From Bacteroidota bacterium (lineage in GTDB: Bacteria > Bacteroidota > Bacteroidia > Chitinophagales > Chitinophagaceae), in contig CANHNT010000149.1 of assembly GCA_947461985.1 (NCBI GenBank), positions 1 to 5,319 on the forward strand: a stretch of DNA of 5,319 bases, given 5' to 3'. Below, piece after piece: positions 1-5,203 of this stretch. The notes under the pieces were generated by a model. The model was not told the DNA's origin. It searched no databases and was given only the letters and a program-made list of their open reading frames with translations. Both the position numbers and the translations under genes were made by a program. Every line of letters starts with the position of its first letter. The stretch's first letter is position 1.

Positions 1-763
1 ACGAATAGCAGGTTACCAATAAATCGCCTAAATAGGCACTCGTATTGTAATGATGTTGCATTTGGGTGCTTATCACATTCATAAACTGTTGTAGCTCCGA
101 AAAACAATTGGTGATGTATACGCTTAAAAAATTATCGCCATAATCTAAACCATGCGCAATTCCTGCTCCAAGGGCATAAATGTTTTTCAACACAGATGAA
201 TATTGAACCCCATAAATATCGTTGCTGACCACTGTTCTCAAATTTTTGTTGTCGAAAAATTGGGAAATTTCGTTCGCTAACTCTTCGTTGGAGGAAGCAA
301 AAGTTAAATACGATAATTTTTCTGCTGCCACTTCTTCGGCATGACAAGGACCTGAGATACAACAATAATCATTCAATTTTACATCAAATTGATCTGCTAA
401 ATACTCATTTACCAACTGATTTTTGTTGGGAATAATTCCTTTTACGGCTGACACAATTGTTTTTCCTTCAAAAATGGTAGTAGGCAATTCAGAAAACATA
501 TCTACAATAAAAGCCGATGGAATGCCTAATAAAATAATATCTCCTTGTTGAATGGCTTCTGAAATAGAATGAAATAGGTTTAATTGCGTCGTTTTATACT
601 TCACAATGCTTAAATAGTGTGGATTATGCCCTGTTTCTTTAATTTTTTCGATTGCTTTTTCACTTCGCATCCACCAATTAATCGTATGCCCATTATCAGT
701 CAATATTTTCACCAATGCCGAACTCCAACTTCCATTTCCTATTACTGTTATTCGCTTTTTCAA
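1..763 (-). CDS. gpsA: NAD(P)H-dependent glycerol-3-phosphate dehydrogenase (3' end beyond window)
   Basis: Cytosolic enzyme that reduces dihydroxyacetone phosphate to sn-glycerol 3-phosphate, the backbone for phospholipids. I translated 254 open codons from a TTG at 763. The start reads LKKRITVIGNGSW, a Rossmann beta strand and nucleotide-binding loop at residues 4-17. Family landmarks follow in order: WWMR (30-33), HNPHYLS (46-52), the KG pair (108-109), GPCHAEEV (138-145), VLKNIYALGAG (191-201) with the probable catalytic Lys193, and GDLLVTCYS close to the window edge. About 75 C-terminal residues of a usual ~330 should lie outside. The start is TTG because an in-frame TGA lies at 806-808 and no ATG or GTG occurs between; it places the glycine loop at the usual distance from the N-terminus. 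A weak -7-like TACATTAG (787-794) and the palindrome GTTTTATAAAAC (774-785) lie just upstream. Function is near certain; the start is less so. Confidence 0.95.
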   Translation of the reverse strand, partial: MKKRITVIGNGSWSSALVKILTDNGHTINWWMRSEKAIEKIKETGHNPHYLSIVKYKTTQLNLFHSISEAIQQGDIILLGIPSAFIVDMFSELPTTIFEGKTIVSAVKGIIPNKNQLVNEYLADQFDVKLNDYCCISGPCHAEEVAAEKLSYLTFASSNEELANEISQFFDNKNLRTVVSNDIYGVQYSSVLKNIYALGAGIAHGLDYGDNFLSVYITNCFSELQQFMNVISTQMQHHYNTSAYLGDLLVTCYS

Positions 764-800
764 TACAACTTGTGTTTTATAAAACGCTAATGTAGTTAAA

Positions 801-835
801 AGATTTCAGATGATAGATTTCAGATTTCAGATTTT
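801..835. repeat. Heptamer array AGATTTC, five units in phase
   Basis: Reading the plus strand in sevens from 801 gives AGATTTC, AGATGAT, AGATTTC, AGATTTC and AGATTTT, then a T run. Three units are identical and two are degenerate. It sits in the gap between the vanZ-like gene and gpsA, upstream of any gpsA promoter. I infer a decaying short tandem repeat; a role is unknown. Confidence 0.7.
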
Positions 836-860
836 TTTTATTGCAATTTACAGTGCTAAT

Positions 861-890
861 CTAAACCCCTAAACTCTAAACCCCTATACT
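861..890. repeat. Tandem 15-nt duplication built of CTAAAC units
   Basis: CTAAACCCCTAAACT (861-875) is followed directly by CTAAACCCCTATACT (876-890), identical at 14 of 15 positions. Each copy is itself an 8-mer plus a 7-mer beginning CTAAAC or CTATAC. CTAATCTA occurs at both edges (856-863 and 889-896). The second copy ends four bases before the stop codon of the vanZ-like gene, so the array forms its immediate 3' flank. Confidence 0.75.
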
Positions 891-893
891 AAT

Positions 894-1274
894 CTACACT
901 TTCAAATAATATCGATAAAATAAAAAGCCAAAAACAGCTCCCAACGAATCAAAAATACCATCCCAAACATCAAAACTTCTACCTGCAACAACGTTTAATT
1001 GATAAAATTCGATAGCAAAACCAAACGCAATAGCAACGGCAATAATCATTCGGGAGCTTTTATCTTGATGAGCAAAAACCATTTTCCATAAAATAAAAAA
1101 TGCGAAAAAGAAGGTAAAATGAACCACTTTGTCAAAATGGTCAAATAAATTCAGTTTTGGGAGCTCTTTACCTGGCATTGAAACGCCAATGATGATGATG
1201 AGCGTCCACAAAATGGCTAATGTGAACGAAATTTTTCGGTGTGTTTCTAAAAACTGGAATCCTTTTTTAAGCAT
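894..1274 (-). CDS. VanZ-like family small integral membrane protein
   Basis: A 126-residue inner-membrane protein with about four hydrophobic helices at residues 16-32, 51-67, 75-91 and 108-122. VanZ-like landmarks visible are DKVVHF (48-53), EFYQ (89-92) and the polar loop GRSFDVWDGIFDSLGAVFG (98-116), which leads into the last helix. The usual Asn of that loop appears to be Asp109. VanZ proper gives low-level teicoplanin resistance, but most members are uncharacterised housekeeping proteins, so no resistance role is claimed. It lies 107 nt downstream of gcvH. Its ATG (1274-1272) comes immediately after the U-tract of the terminator after gcvH. A -7-like TATCTTTA at 1303-1310 could drive it from inside that hairpin, but no -33 box lies at the right distance. 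No other credible start precedes the first helix. Family assignment is firm; function is unknown. Confidence 0.88.
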   Translation of the reverse strand: MLKKGFQFLETHRKISFTLAILWTLIIIIGVSMPGKELPKLNLFDHFDKVVHFTFFFAFFILWKMVFAHQDKSSRMIIAVAIAFGFAIEFYQLNVVAGRSFDVWDGIFDSLGAVFGFLFYRYYLKV

Positions 1275-1300
1275 AAAAAACCCTGCATTTTATTGCAGGG
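1275..1300 (-). terminator. Intrinsic terminator after gcvH
   Basis: On the minus strand a perfect 7-bp stem CCCTGCA/TGCAGGG (1300-1294 with 1287-1281) closes a 6-nt loop and is followed by six T residues (1280-1275). The next three bases are the ATG of the vanZ-like gene. An outer 5-bp pairing CTTAA/TTAAG (1301-1305 with 1267-1271) could also form, leaving the start codon in a bulge. There is no T run after the stem on the plus strand, so it acts in the gcvH direction only. Confidence 0.85.
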
Positions 1301-1381
1301 CTTAAAGATATATTGAATAAATGTAGTTTACTCTTTTGAGCAGCAACTATCTTTATTATTTACTTTTTTTTACAGAAAATA

Positions 1382-1759
1382 CTAGCCAATTAAAGCACCG
1401 TATTTTTCAGCATCTAATAATGAAGCATATTCATCCGGATTAGAAACTTTTACTTTAACCATCCAACCTGCACCATAAGCATCTGTGTTTACTGCTTCTG
1501 GAGCTGCTTCTAAACCAGCATTTACCTCTAAAATGGTTCCTGCCATTGGCAAAAACAAGTCAGATACTGTTTTCACCGCTTCAACGGTTCCAAAAATTTC
1601 GTTAGCTGCTAATTCTTTTCCAACGGTGTTGATGTCCACAAATACGATATCGCCTAACTCATGTTGAGCGAAATCAGTAATGCCAATGGTAGCGATGTCG
1701 CCTTCTAAACGTACCCATTCGTGATCCGATGTGTATCTTAATTCTGCTGGAATGTTCAT
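1382..1759 (-). CDS. gcvH: Glycine cleavage system H protein (lipoyl carrier)
   Basis: Cytosolic lipoyl carrier that shuttles the aminomethyl group between the P, T and L proteins of the glycine cleavage complex, feeding one-carbon units to tetrahydrofolate. The 125-residue length is normal. The N-terminus (YTSDHEWVRLEGD, residues 9-21) and the central ITDFAQHELGDIVFVD (27-42) are typical H-protein sequence. The lipoyl hairpin is GTVEAVKTVSDLFLP (57-71), with Lys63 the expected lipoylated residue. NTDAYGAGWMVKVKV (91-105) and a C-terminal Leu/Ala helix complete the fold. gcvP and gcvT are not in the window, so this gene is unlinked or distant from them. It has its own consensus promoter (1822-1852), a leader of about 55 nt, and an intrinsic terminator (1275-1300), consistent with a mostly single-gene transcript. 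The ATG at 1759 is the only sensible start. Confidence 0.98.
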   Translation of the reverse strand: MNIPAELRYTSDHEWVRLEGDIATIGITDFAQHELGDIVFVDINTVGKELAANEIFGTVEAVKTVSDLFLPMAGTILEVNAGLEAAPEAVNTDAYGAGWMVKVKVSNPDEYASLLDAEKYGALIG

Positions 1760-1767
1760 TTTTTTAA

Positions 1768-1805
1768 TTTTTAGTTGTTAGTGTTTAGTTACGTAATTCG
1801 TAATT
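1768..1805. repeat. Seven-base-period repeats in the gcvH leader
   Basis: Plus-strand heptamers TTTTTAG, TTGTTAG and TGTTTAG run in phase over 1768-1788. On the coding strand they read CTAAACA, CTAACAA, CTAAAAA, close to the CTAAAC unit at 861-890. After three bases, CGTAATT occurs twice in tandem (1792-1798, 1799-1805). The array fills most of the predicted 5' leader between the promoter and the gcvH ATG. Confidence 0.6.
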
Positions 1806-1821
1806 AACGTTTAATAGAATA

Positions 1822-1852
1822 CAAAATTACTATTATATTCTATATATACAAA
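1822..1852 (-). promoter_or_regulatory. Bacteroidota sigma-ABfr-type promoter of gcvH
   Basis: On the minus strand TTTG (1852-1849), a 19-nt spacer, and TAATTTTG (1829-1822) match the Bacteroidota consensus TTTG-N19-TAnnTTTG at every defined position. Predicted transcription starts near 1815, about 55 nt before the gcvH ATG. The -33 box lies two bases beyond the stop of the DUF5606 gene. An 8-bp inverted repeat, ATAGAATA (1814-1821) and TATTCTAT (1836-1843), brackets the -7 element and could be an operator. Confidence 0.85.
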
Positions 1853-1854
1853 TG

Positions 1855-2277
1855 CTATTTAGCCTCTTCTGTTGTTTCGGCAACAGGCTCGGCGTTTAAA
1901 AGGTCTAGTTTTTTCAAAATACCAAACCATTTTATAATTTTTTTCATGTCGCTCACGTACACTCGTTCTTTATCGTATTGAGGCAACAAAATACCAAAGG
2001 TTTCTTTAATTTTCTTATTGTCTAATTTGGTAACGTCTAATTCTTTCGCTTTTGATTCGTTTTCTTTAAAATTTTGAAACACTTCAAATAAGCGAATGTT
2101 ATCTGTTTCAGTATATACCTCAATGCTATCTAATGGCGTAACGTTGTGCGAACGAGCAGCTACAAATTTGGTAGCATCGTCTTCTAAACTTTTCACAATA
2201 GCACCATCACTTTTTGTAGAAAGCAATTGGTATAATCCACTTAATCCTGAAATCGCACACAGTTCGTTATATCTCAT
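1855..2277 (-). CDS. DUF5606 domain-containing protein
   Basis: A 140-residue soluble protein with no signal peptide or membrane segment. The N-terminus CAISGLSGLYQLLS (residues 7-20) matches the SISGKPGLYKL-type opening of DUF5606 proteins. The rest also fits: a small beta-rich N-terminal half with IEVYTE (52-57), then a helical part with KIKETFGILLPQYDKERVYVSDMKK (88-112; key residues P99, D102, R105, V106, D110) and WFGILKKLDLL (117-127). The last ~12 residues are an acidic, low-complexity tail. Its biochemical role is unknown to me; the family is a conserved gene of Bacteroidota. It is upstream of gcvH on the same strand, separated by 95 nt that hold the gcvH promoter. Its own transcription probably starts close by, from a TAAATTTG box at 2300-2307. 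The start at 2277 places the conserved motif at the usual distance. Confidence 0.85.
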   Translation of the reverse strand: MRYNELCAISGLSGLYQLLSTKSDGAIVKSLEDDATKFVAARSHNVTPLDSIEVYTETDNIRLFEVFQNFKENESKAKELDVTKLDNKKIKETFGILLPQYDKERVYVSDMKKIIKWFGILKKLDLLNAEPVAETTEEAK

Positions 2278-2299
2278 TTAAAATTTATATTTTGAAGCG

Positions 2300-2307
2300 C
2301 AAATTTA
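2300..2307 (-). promoter_or_regulatory. Candidate -7 box of the DUF5606 gene
   Basis: TAAATTTG on the minus strand matches TAnnTTTG exactly and would start transcription about 16 nt before the ATG at 2277. The -33 region is only a T run, with no clean TTTG at 19 nt, so the call rests on one element and on position. Confidence 0.45.
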
Positions 2308-2390
2308 ATCAGTTTATTAAAAGAAAAAAGTTTTTGTTTTTTGGGTTACGCATTGCCTTTTTCTTTATGCATCTTATGTGGCTATGGCAC

Positions 2391-2438
2391 AGTTCAACGA
2401 TTGAACTTTATTCGGCTTCTTGTCCCCACGATCGGGGA
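2391..2438. repeat. Pair of neighbouring hairpins with related loops
   Basis: AGTTCAA-CGA-TTGAACT (2391-2407) is a perfect 7-bp stem. Fifteen bases on, TCCCC-ACGATC-GGGGA (2423-2438) forms a 5-bp, G+C-rich stem. Both have CGAT at the loop. Neither is followed by a long T run, although TTATT follows the first on the plus strand. They could be a REP-like element, a small structured RNA or remains of a terminator. Confidence 0.5.
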
Positions 2439-2600
2439 TTCCTTACCAACATTTTTAAAACTATCACAATATAACCAACCCATTATTTGATTCTCAATAG
2501 TTTATTAAAGCAAATACCTAAAATCATTGGCTCAATACCTCCTTCATTTCATATTGGATCAGTGTTGTTAGTGATTGGACTATTCCAATTTTCAATAACA

Positions 2601-2633
2601 ATATCTTCAAGGTTTCTTAAACCTTGAAGGTAT
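2601..2633. repeat. 15-bp hairpin upstream of the peptidase promoter
   Basis: The core CTTCAAGGTTT (2605-2615) and AAACCTTGAAG (2619-2629) are perfectly complementary around a 3-nt loop. ATAT and GTAT extend the stem to 15 bp with one U-G pair. No U-tract follows on either strand, so it is not a standard intrinsic terminator. GTTTCTTA (2612-2619) can instead pair with TAAGAAAC (2633-2640), an 8-bp alternative stem that excludes the first. Confidence 0.75.
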
Positions 2634-2681
2634 AAGAAACAAGGATTCTATCCTCGACTCCAAAAAAATTAAAATCCGAAA

Positions 2682-2712
2682 TTCGACATCCAACATCTCT
2701 TCCTTATCTTTA
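2682..2712 (+). promoter_or_regulatory. Promoter of the M49 peptidase gene
   Basis: TTCG (2682-2685), a 19-nt spacer, and TATCTTTA (2705-2712) match TTTG-N19-TAnnTTTG with one mismatch in each box. Transcription would start near 2719, leaving a leader of about 15 nt before the ATG at 2734. Spacing and position are good; the boxes are imperfect. Confidence 0.6.
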
Positions 2713-2733
2713 CGCTTTAATACTTTTATTCTC

Positions 2734-4851
2734 ATGAAATTAAAAACAATGTTTGCTGTCACTGCATTTACTACGATGGCTATTCAAACTTCCAATGCTC
2801 AACCCAAAGCAGTTCGTACACCTCAACCTGCATTTGATGTAATGGCTGAGTCGTTTTCCGATTTGCAAGTGCTTCGCTATCAAGTGCCTGGTTTTGAAAA
2901 ACTATCGCCTAAGGAAAAAGAATTGGCTTATTATTTATATGAAGCTACCCTGAGTGGCAGAGATATTATTTATGACCAAAAAAGCAAGCATGGTTTATTG
3001 CTTCGCAAAACGTTAGAAACTATTTATGGCACTTACCAAGGCGATAGAAATTCGGCCGATTGGAAAAAATTTGAAGACTATTGCGGTCGCTTTTGGTTTA
3101 GCAATGGCAATCATCATCATTATGGCAACGAAAAATTTGTACCTGCTTGTAGTTGGGTATATTTTGAAACATTAATTGATAATTGTAATACTACCCTGTT
3201 GCCGCACATTTATCCAGAAGATGATTTTTGGATACAAAACGAAGATGTCAATGGTGGACAAAAAAATTCACCAGAACTAGCGAAATACATAGCTGAATTT
3301 AAAAACTACGTAAACACGCTTTTTTACGACCTAACTGTGGAACCAAAATTGGTTGATCAACGGGCTAACATTGACAATGTAGTAGCCTCAAGCAATAATT
3401 TTTATGAAGGTGTCACTCAAAAAGAAGTAGAAGCTTTTTATGATCAAATGCCTACCACTGGCAATGCACCAAGTTGGGGTTTAAACAGTAAATTGGTAAA
3501 AGAAGATGGGGTTATCAAAGAAAAAGTTTGGAAGGCACAAGGTATGTACGGACCTGCTATTGAACAAATTGTGTTTTGGTTAGAAAAAGCCAGCAAAGTA
3601 GCTGAAAACGAAAAACAACAAAAAACCATCGATTTATTAGTGAAATTTTTAAACTCAGGTGATTTAAACGATTTTGATGAATACAGCATTGCTTGGGTAA
3701 ATGATACCGAAAGCAAAATAGATGGTATCAATGGTTTTATTGAAGTGTATTTAGATGCTATTGGTAAAAAAGGAAGTTATGAAAGCTATGTGAGTTTTAA
3801 AGACGAAGAGGCTTCAAAACGTTTAGAAGCAATTGCAAAAGAAGCGCAATGGTTTGAGGATAATTCACCCTTAATGCCTGCCCATAAAAAGAAAACCGTA
3901 AAAGGCATTATTGCCAAAGCCATTACCGTAATTGCCGAAAGTGGCGACCTTGCACCTACCACCGCTATTGGTATTAATTTACCCAATGCCGATTGGATTC
4001 GTAAAGACCATGGTAGCAAATCGGTTTCATTAAGCAACATCATTAATAGCTACAATGTAGCATCGGCTAAAAAAGGCACTTTAGATGAATTTGGTTTAAA
4101 TGTTGCCGTAAAAGCAAGAATAAAATTGCATGGTGCTTTAGCTTCCGACCTTCATACTGATATGCACGAGTGCATTGGTCATGCATCTGGGCAAATAAAC
4201 GAAGGCATAGAAACAACCGATAAAACCTTGAAAAACTATGCCAGTTGTTTAGAAGAAGCTCGTGCCGATTTAGTGGGTTTATATTATATTATGGATAAAA
4301 AATTGATTGACATTGGCGTAATGCCTTCGTTAGAAGTAGGCAAAGCTGAGTATGACAGTTATATCATGAATGGTTTAATGACGCAATTAACTCGTATTAA
4401 ATTGGGCGATGATATTGAGGAAGCACACATGCGCAACCGTCAGTTAAATGCAAAATGGGTGTATGAAAAAGGGAAAAAAGACAACGTAATTCAGTTTGTA
4501 AAAAAAGGAACTAAAACCTATGTGCAAATTAATGACTACGTAAAATTAAGAAAATTGTTTGGCGATTTATTGCGTGAAATTCAACGCATCAAATCGGAAG
4601 GCGACTTTACAGCAGGACAAGCCTTGGTAGAAAACTATGGGGTAAAAGTAGACCAAGCTTTGCATAAAGAAGTATTGGCTCGTTTTAATACCTTAGGCAT
4701 AAAACCTTACAGAGGCTTTATACAACCTCGTTTAAAATTAATTGCTGAACAAGGTGTATTCAGCGATGTGAAAATTGAATATCCAACTTCATTTTTTCAA
4801 CAAATGATGGATTATGGAAAACAATATAGTTTTTTACCGGTAAAAAACTAA
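2734..4851 (+). CDS. Exported dipeptidyl peptidase III family zinc metallopeptidase (M49)
   Basis: Zinc exopeptidase predicted to release dipeptides from the N-termini of short oligopeptides, probably in the periplasm. Residues 1-22 look like a type I signal peptide (KLK, hydrophobic stretch, SNA then Gln23); there is no lipobox Cys. The M49 signature HECIGH is at 478-483 (zinc ligands His478 and His483, catalytic Glu479). The second motif EEARAD is at 507-512, with Glu508 the likely third ligand. Other family-like segments are WFSNGNHHHYG (121-131), KARIKLHGALASDLHTDMHE ending in the active-site helix, and YRGFIQPRL (659-667) near the C-terminus. The 705 residues fit a bacterial DPP III (about 675 for the Bacteroides enzyme) plus a leader. 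Bacteroidota members are sometimes labelled dihydrofolate reductase in databases, which nothing here supports. It appears to be a single-gene unit with its own promoter and terminator. Fine substrate specificity is unknown. Confidence 0.93.
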   Translation: MKLKTMFAVTAFTTMAIQTSNAQPKAVRTPQPAFDVMAESFSDLQVLRYQVPGFEKLSPKEKELAYYLYEATLSGRDIIYDQKSKHGLLLRKTLETIYGTYQGDRNSADWKKFEDYCGRFWFSNGNHHHYGNEKFVPACSWVYFETLIDNCNTTLLPHIYPEDDFWIQNEDVNGGQKNSPELAKYIAEFKNYVNTLFYDLTVEPKLVDQRANIDNVVASSNNFYEGVTQKEVEAFYDQMPTTGNAPSWGLNSKLVKEDGVIKEKVWKAQGMYGPAIEQIVFWLEKASKVAENEKQQKTIDLLVKFLNSGDLNDFDEYSIAWVNDTESKIDGINGFIEVYLDAIGKKGSYESYVSFKDEEASKRLEAIAKEAQWFEDNSPLMPAHKKKTVKGIIAKAITVIAESGDLAPTTAIGINLPNADWIRKDHGSKSVSLSNIINSYNVASAKKGTLDEFGLNVAVKARIKLHGALASDLHTDMHECIGHASGQINEGIETTDKTLKNYASCLEEARADLVGLYYIMDKKLIDIGVMPSLEVGKAEYDSYIMNGLMTQLTRIKLGDDIEEAHMRNRQLNAKWVYEKGKKDNVIQFVKKGTKTYVQINDYVKLRKLFGDLLREIQRIKSEGDFTAGQALVENYGVKVDQALHKEVLARFNTLGIKPYRGFIQPRLKLIAEQGVFSDVKIEYPTSFFQQMMDYGKQYSFLPVKN

Positions 4852-4878
4852 ACCGCATTTTCAGATTGAACACAAATG

Positions 4879-4920
4879 AAAACCTTTCTAATTTTAGTAA
4901 ATTGGAAAGGTTTTTTTATT
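4879..4920 (+). terminator. Intrinsic terminator of the M49 peptidase gene
   Basis: Bases 4879-4894 pair with 4899-4914 in a 16-bp stem (one G-U pair at 4889/4904) around the loop TAGT. The T tract continues to 4917, then ATT. It starts 28 nt after the stop codon. The 5' arm begins AAAACC, so the hairpin could also work weakly in reverse. Its end lies only about 14 nt before the next start codon. Confidence 0.92.
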
Positions 4921-4933
4921 TAAATTTCATATT

Positions 4934-5203
4934 ATGACAACTATTACCAAAAAGCCAAAATTATTTGACTTTATTAGAGAATCAAATGAGGATGAATTAG
5001 AAATTTTATATGCTGTTCCGTCAAAAAAAAATATATTAGAAGATGAGATTTTACTAACTGAAATAAATGAGAGGGCAATTGATTTAAAATCTGGAAAAGT
5101 CAAAGGTATTACTTGGGATGAAGTACAAGTACGTGTTAAAAAATCAAGGGTGTTTCAAGTTGTATTTTATCCTATGGCTTCAAAATACCTTCATGCTGTT
5201 TAA
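4934..5203 (+). CDS. RelE/ParE-type addiction-module antitoxin with a toxin-like C-terminal tail
   Basis: An 89-residue ORF in two parts. Residues 1-72 look like a complete small antitoxin: a helical N-terminal half, then LLTEINERAIDLKSGKVKG (40-58) and ITWDEVQVRVKKSR (59-72). This matches the 'E..R...l.sGkvkgi.weev' pattern of the putative addiction module component family (PF09720/TIGR02574), whose members are about 70-80 residues and neutralise a RelE/ParE toxin encoded just downstream. Residues 73-89 (VFQVVFYPMASKYLHAV) instead resemble the first beta strand and helix of a ParE-like toxin, cut short by TAA. No full toxin follows. The ATG at 4934 lies 14 nt after the upstream terminator. 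A weak promoter (ATTG 4865-4868, 20 nt, TAATTTTA 4889-4896) overlaps that terminator. The antitoxin family call is moderately firm and rests on motif pattern only; the gene is probably an orphan relic. Confidence 0.7.
   Translation: MTTITKKPKLFDFIRESNEDELEILYAVPSKKNILEDEILLTEINERAIDLKSGKVKGITWDEVQVRVKKSRVFQVVFYPMASKYLHAV
5150..5203 (+). pseudogene. Truncated N-terminus of a RelE/ParE-family toxin
   Basis: Seventeen codons from a GTG at 5150 read VFQVVFYPMASKYLHAV and stop at TAA (5201-5203). The pattern of alternating hydrophobics, then Pro, x, Ala, x, Lys, x, Leu, matches the opening of ParE-like toxins (for example V-V-F-S-P-x-A-x-K-D-L). The usual ~80 further residues are absent: neither other plus frame beyond 5203 continues the fold. 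The remnant is in frame with the antitoxin, with no stop between. Inference from a short motif. Confidence 0.5.

Larger units (their letters stand above)
2278..2733. other. 456-nt divergent intergenic region, no supported gene
   Basis: This region separates the minus-strand cluster from the plus-strand peptidase gene. It holds the promoter areas of both flanking genes, a G+C-richer core (about 40% over 2341-2460 by count, against about 27% over 2461-2520), two neighbouring small hairpins, and a long hairpin at 2601-2633. Open frames are short. The longest (2292-2474, plus, TTG start, 60 codons) has no recognisable motif and begins inside the -7 region of the DUF5606 promoter, so I do not call it. 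No tRNA cloverleaf was found. Confidence 0.7.

Noticed and set aside
132..365. A 77-codon minus-strand frame inside gpsA
   Set aside because: It is a shadow of gpsA in another frame; gpsA's frame carries the conserved family motifs across the same bases.
894..1274. Glycopeptide resistance function for the VanZ-like gene
   Set aside because: Only the fold family is supported; there are no van-cluster neighbours and the context is housekeeping.
1485..1667. A 60-codon plus-strand frame opposite gcvH
   Set aside because: It is antisense to the lipoyl domain of gcvH; the translation is low-complexity and typical of a shadow frame.
2292..2474. A 60-codon plus-strand open frame, hydrophobic at its N-terminus
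   Set aside because: It starts with TTG inside the -7 region of the divergent DUF5606 promoter, runs through two hairpins, and has no recognisable motif.
2503..2625. A plus-strand open stretch with a hydrophobic translation (includes HIGSVLLVIGLFQFSI) that might be a decayed membrane gene
   Set aside because: No start codon in a useful place, a short length, an end within the long hairpin, and no family I recognise.
3444..4043. Antisense frames of 85 and 95 codons within the peptidase gene
   Set aside because: Both lie opposite conserved M49 coding sequence and have no supporting promoter or motif.
2734..4851. Dihydrofolate reductase, a label sometimes given to Bacteroidota proteins of this type
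   Set aside because: The sequence has the HEXXGH and EExxAD motifs of M49 peptidases and no dihydrofolate reductase features.
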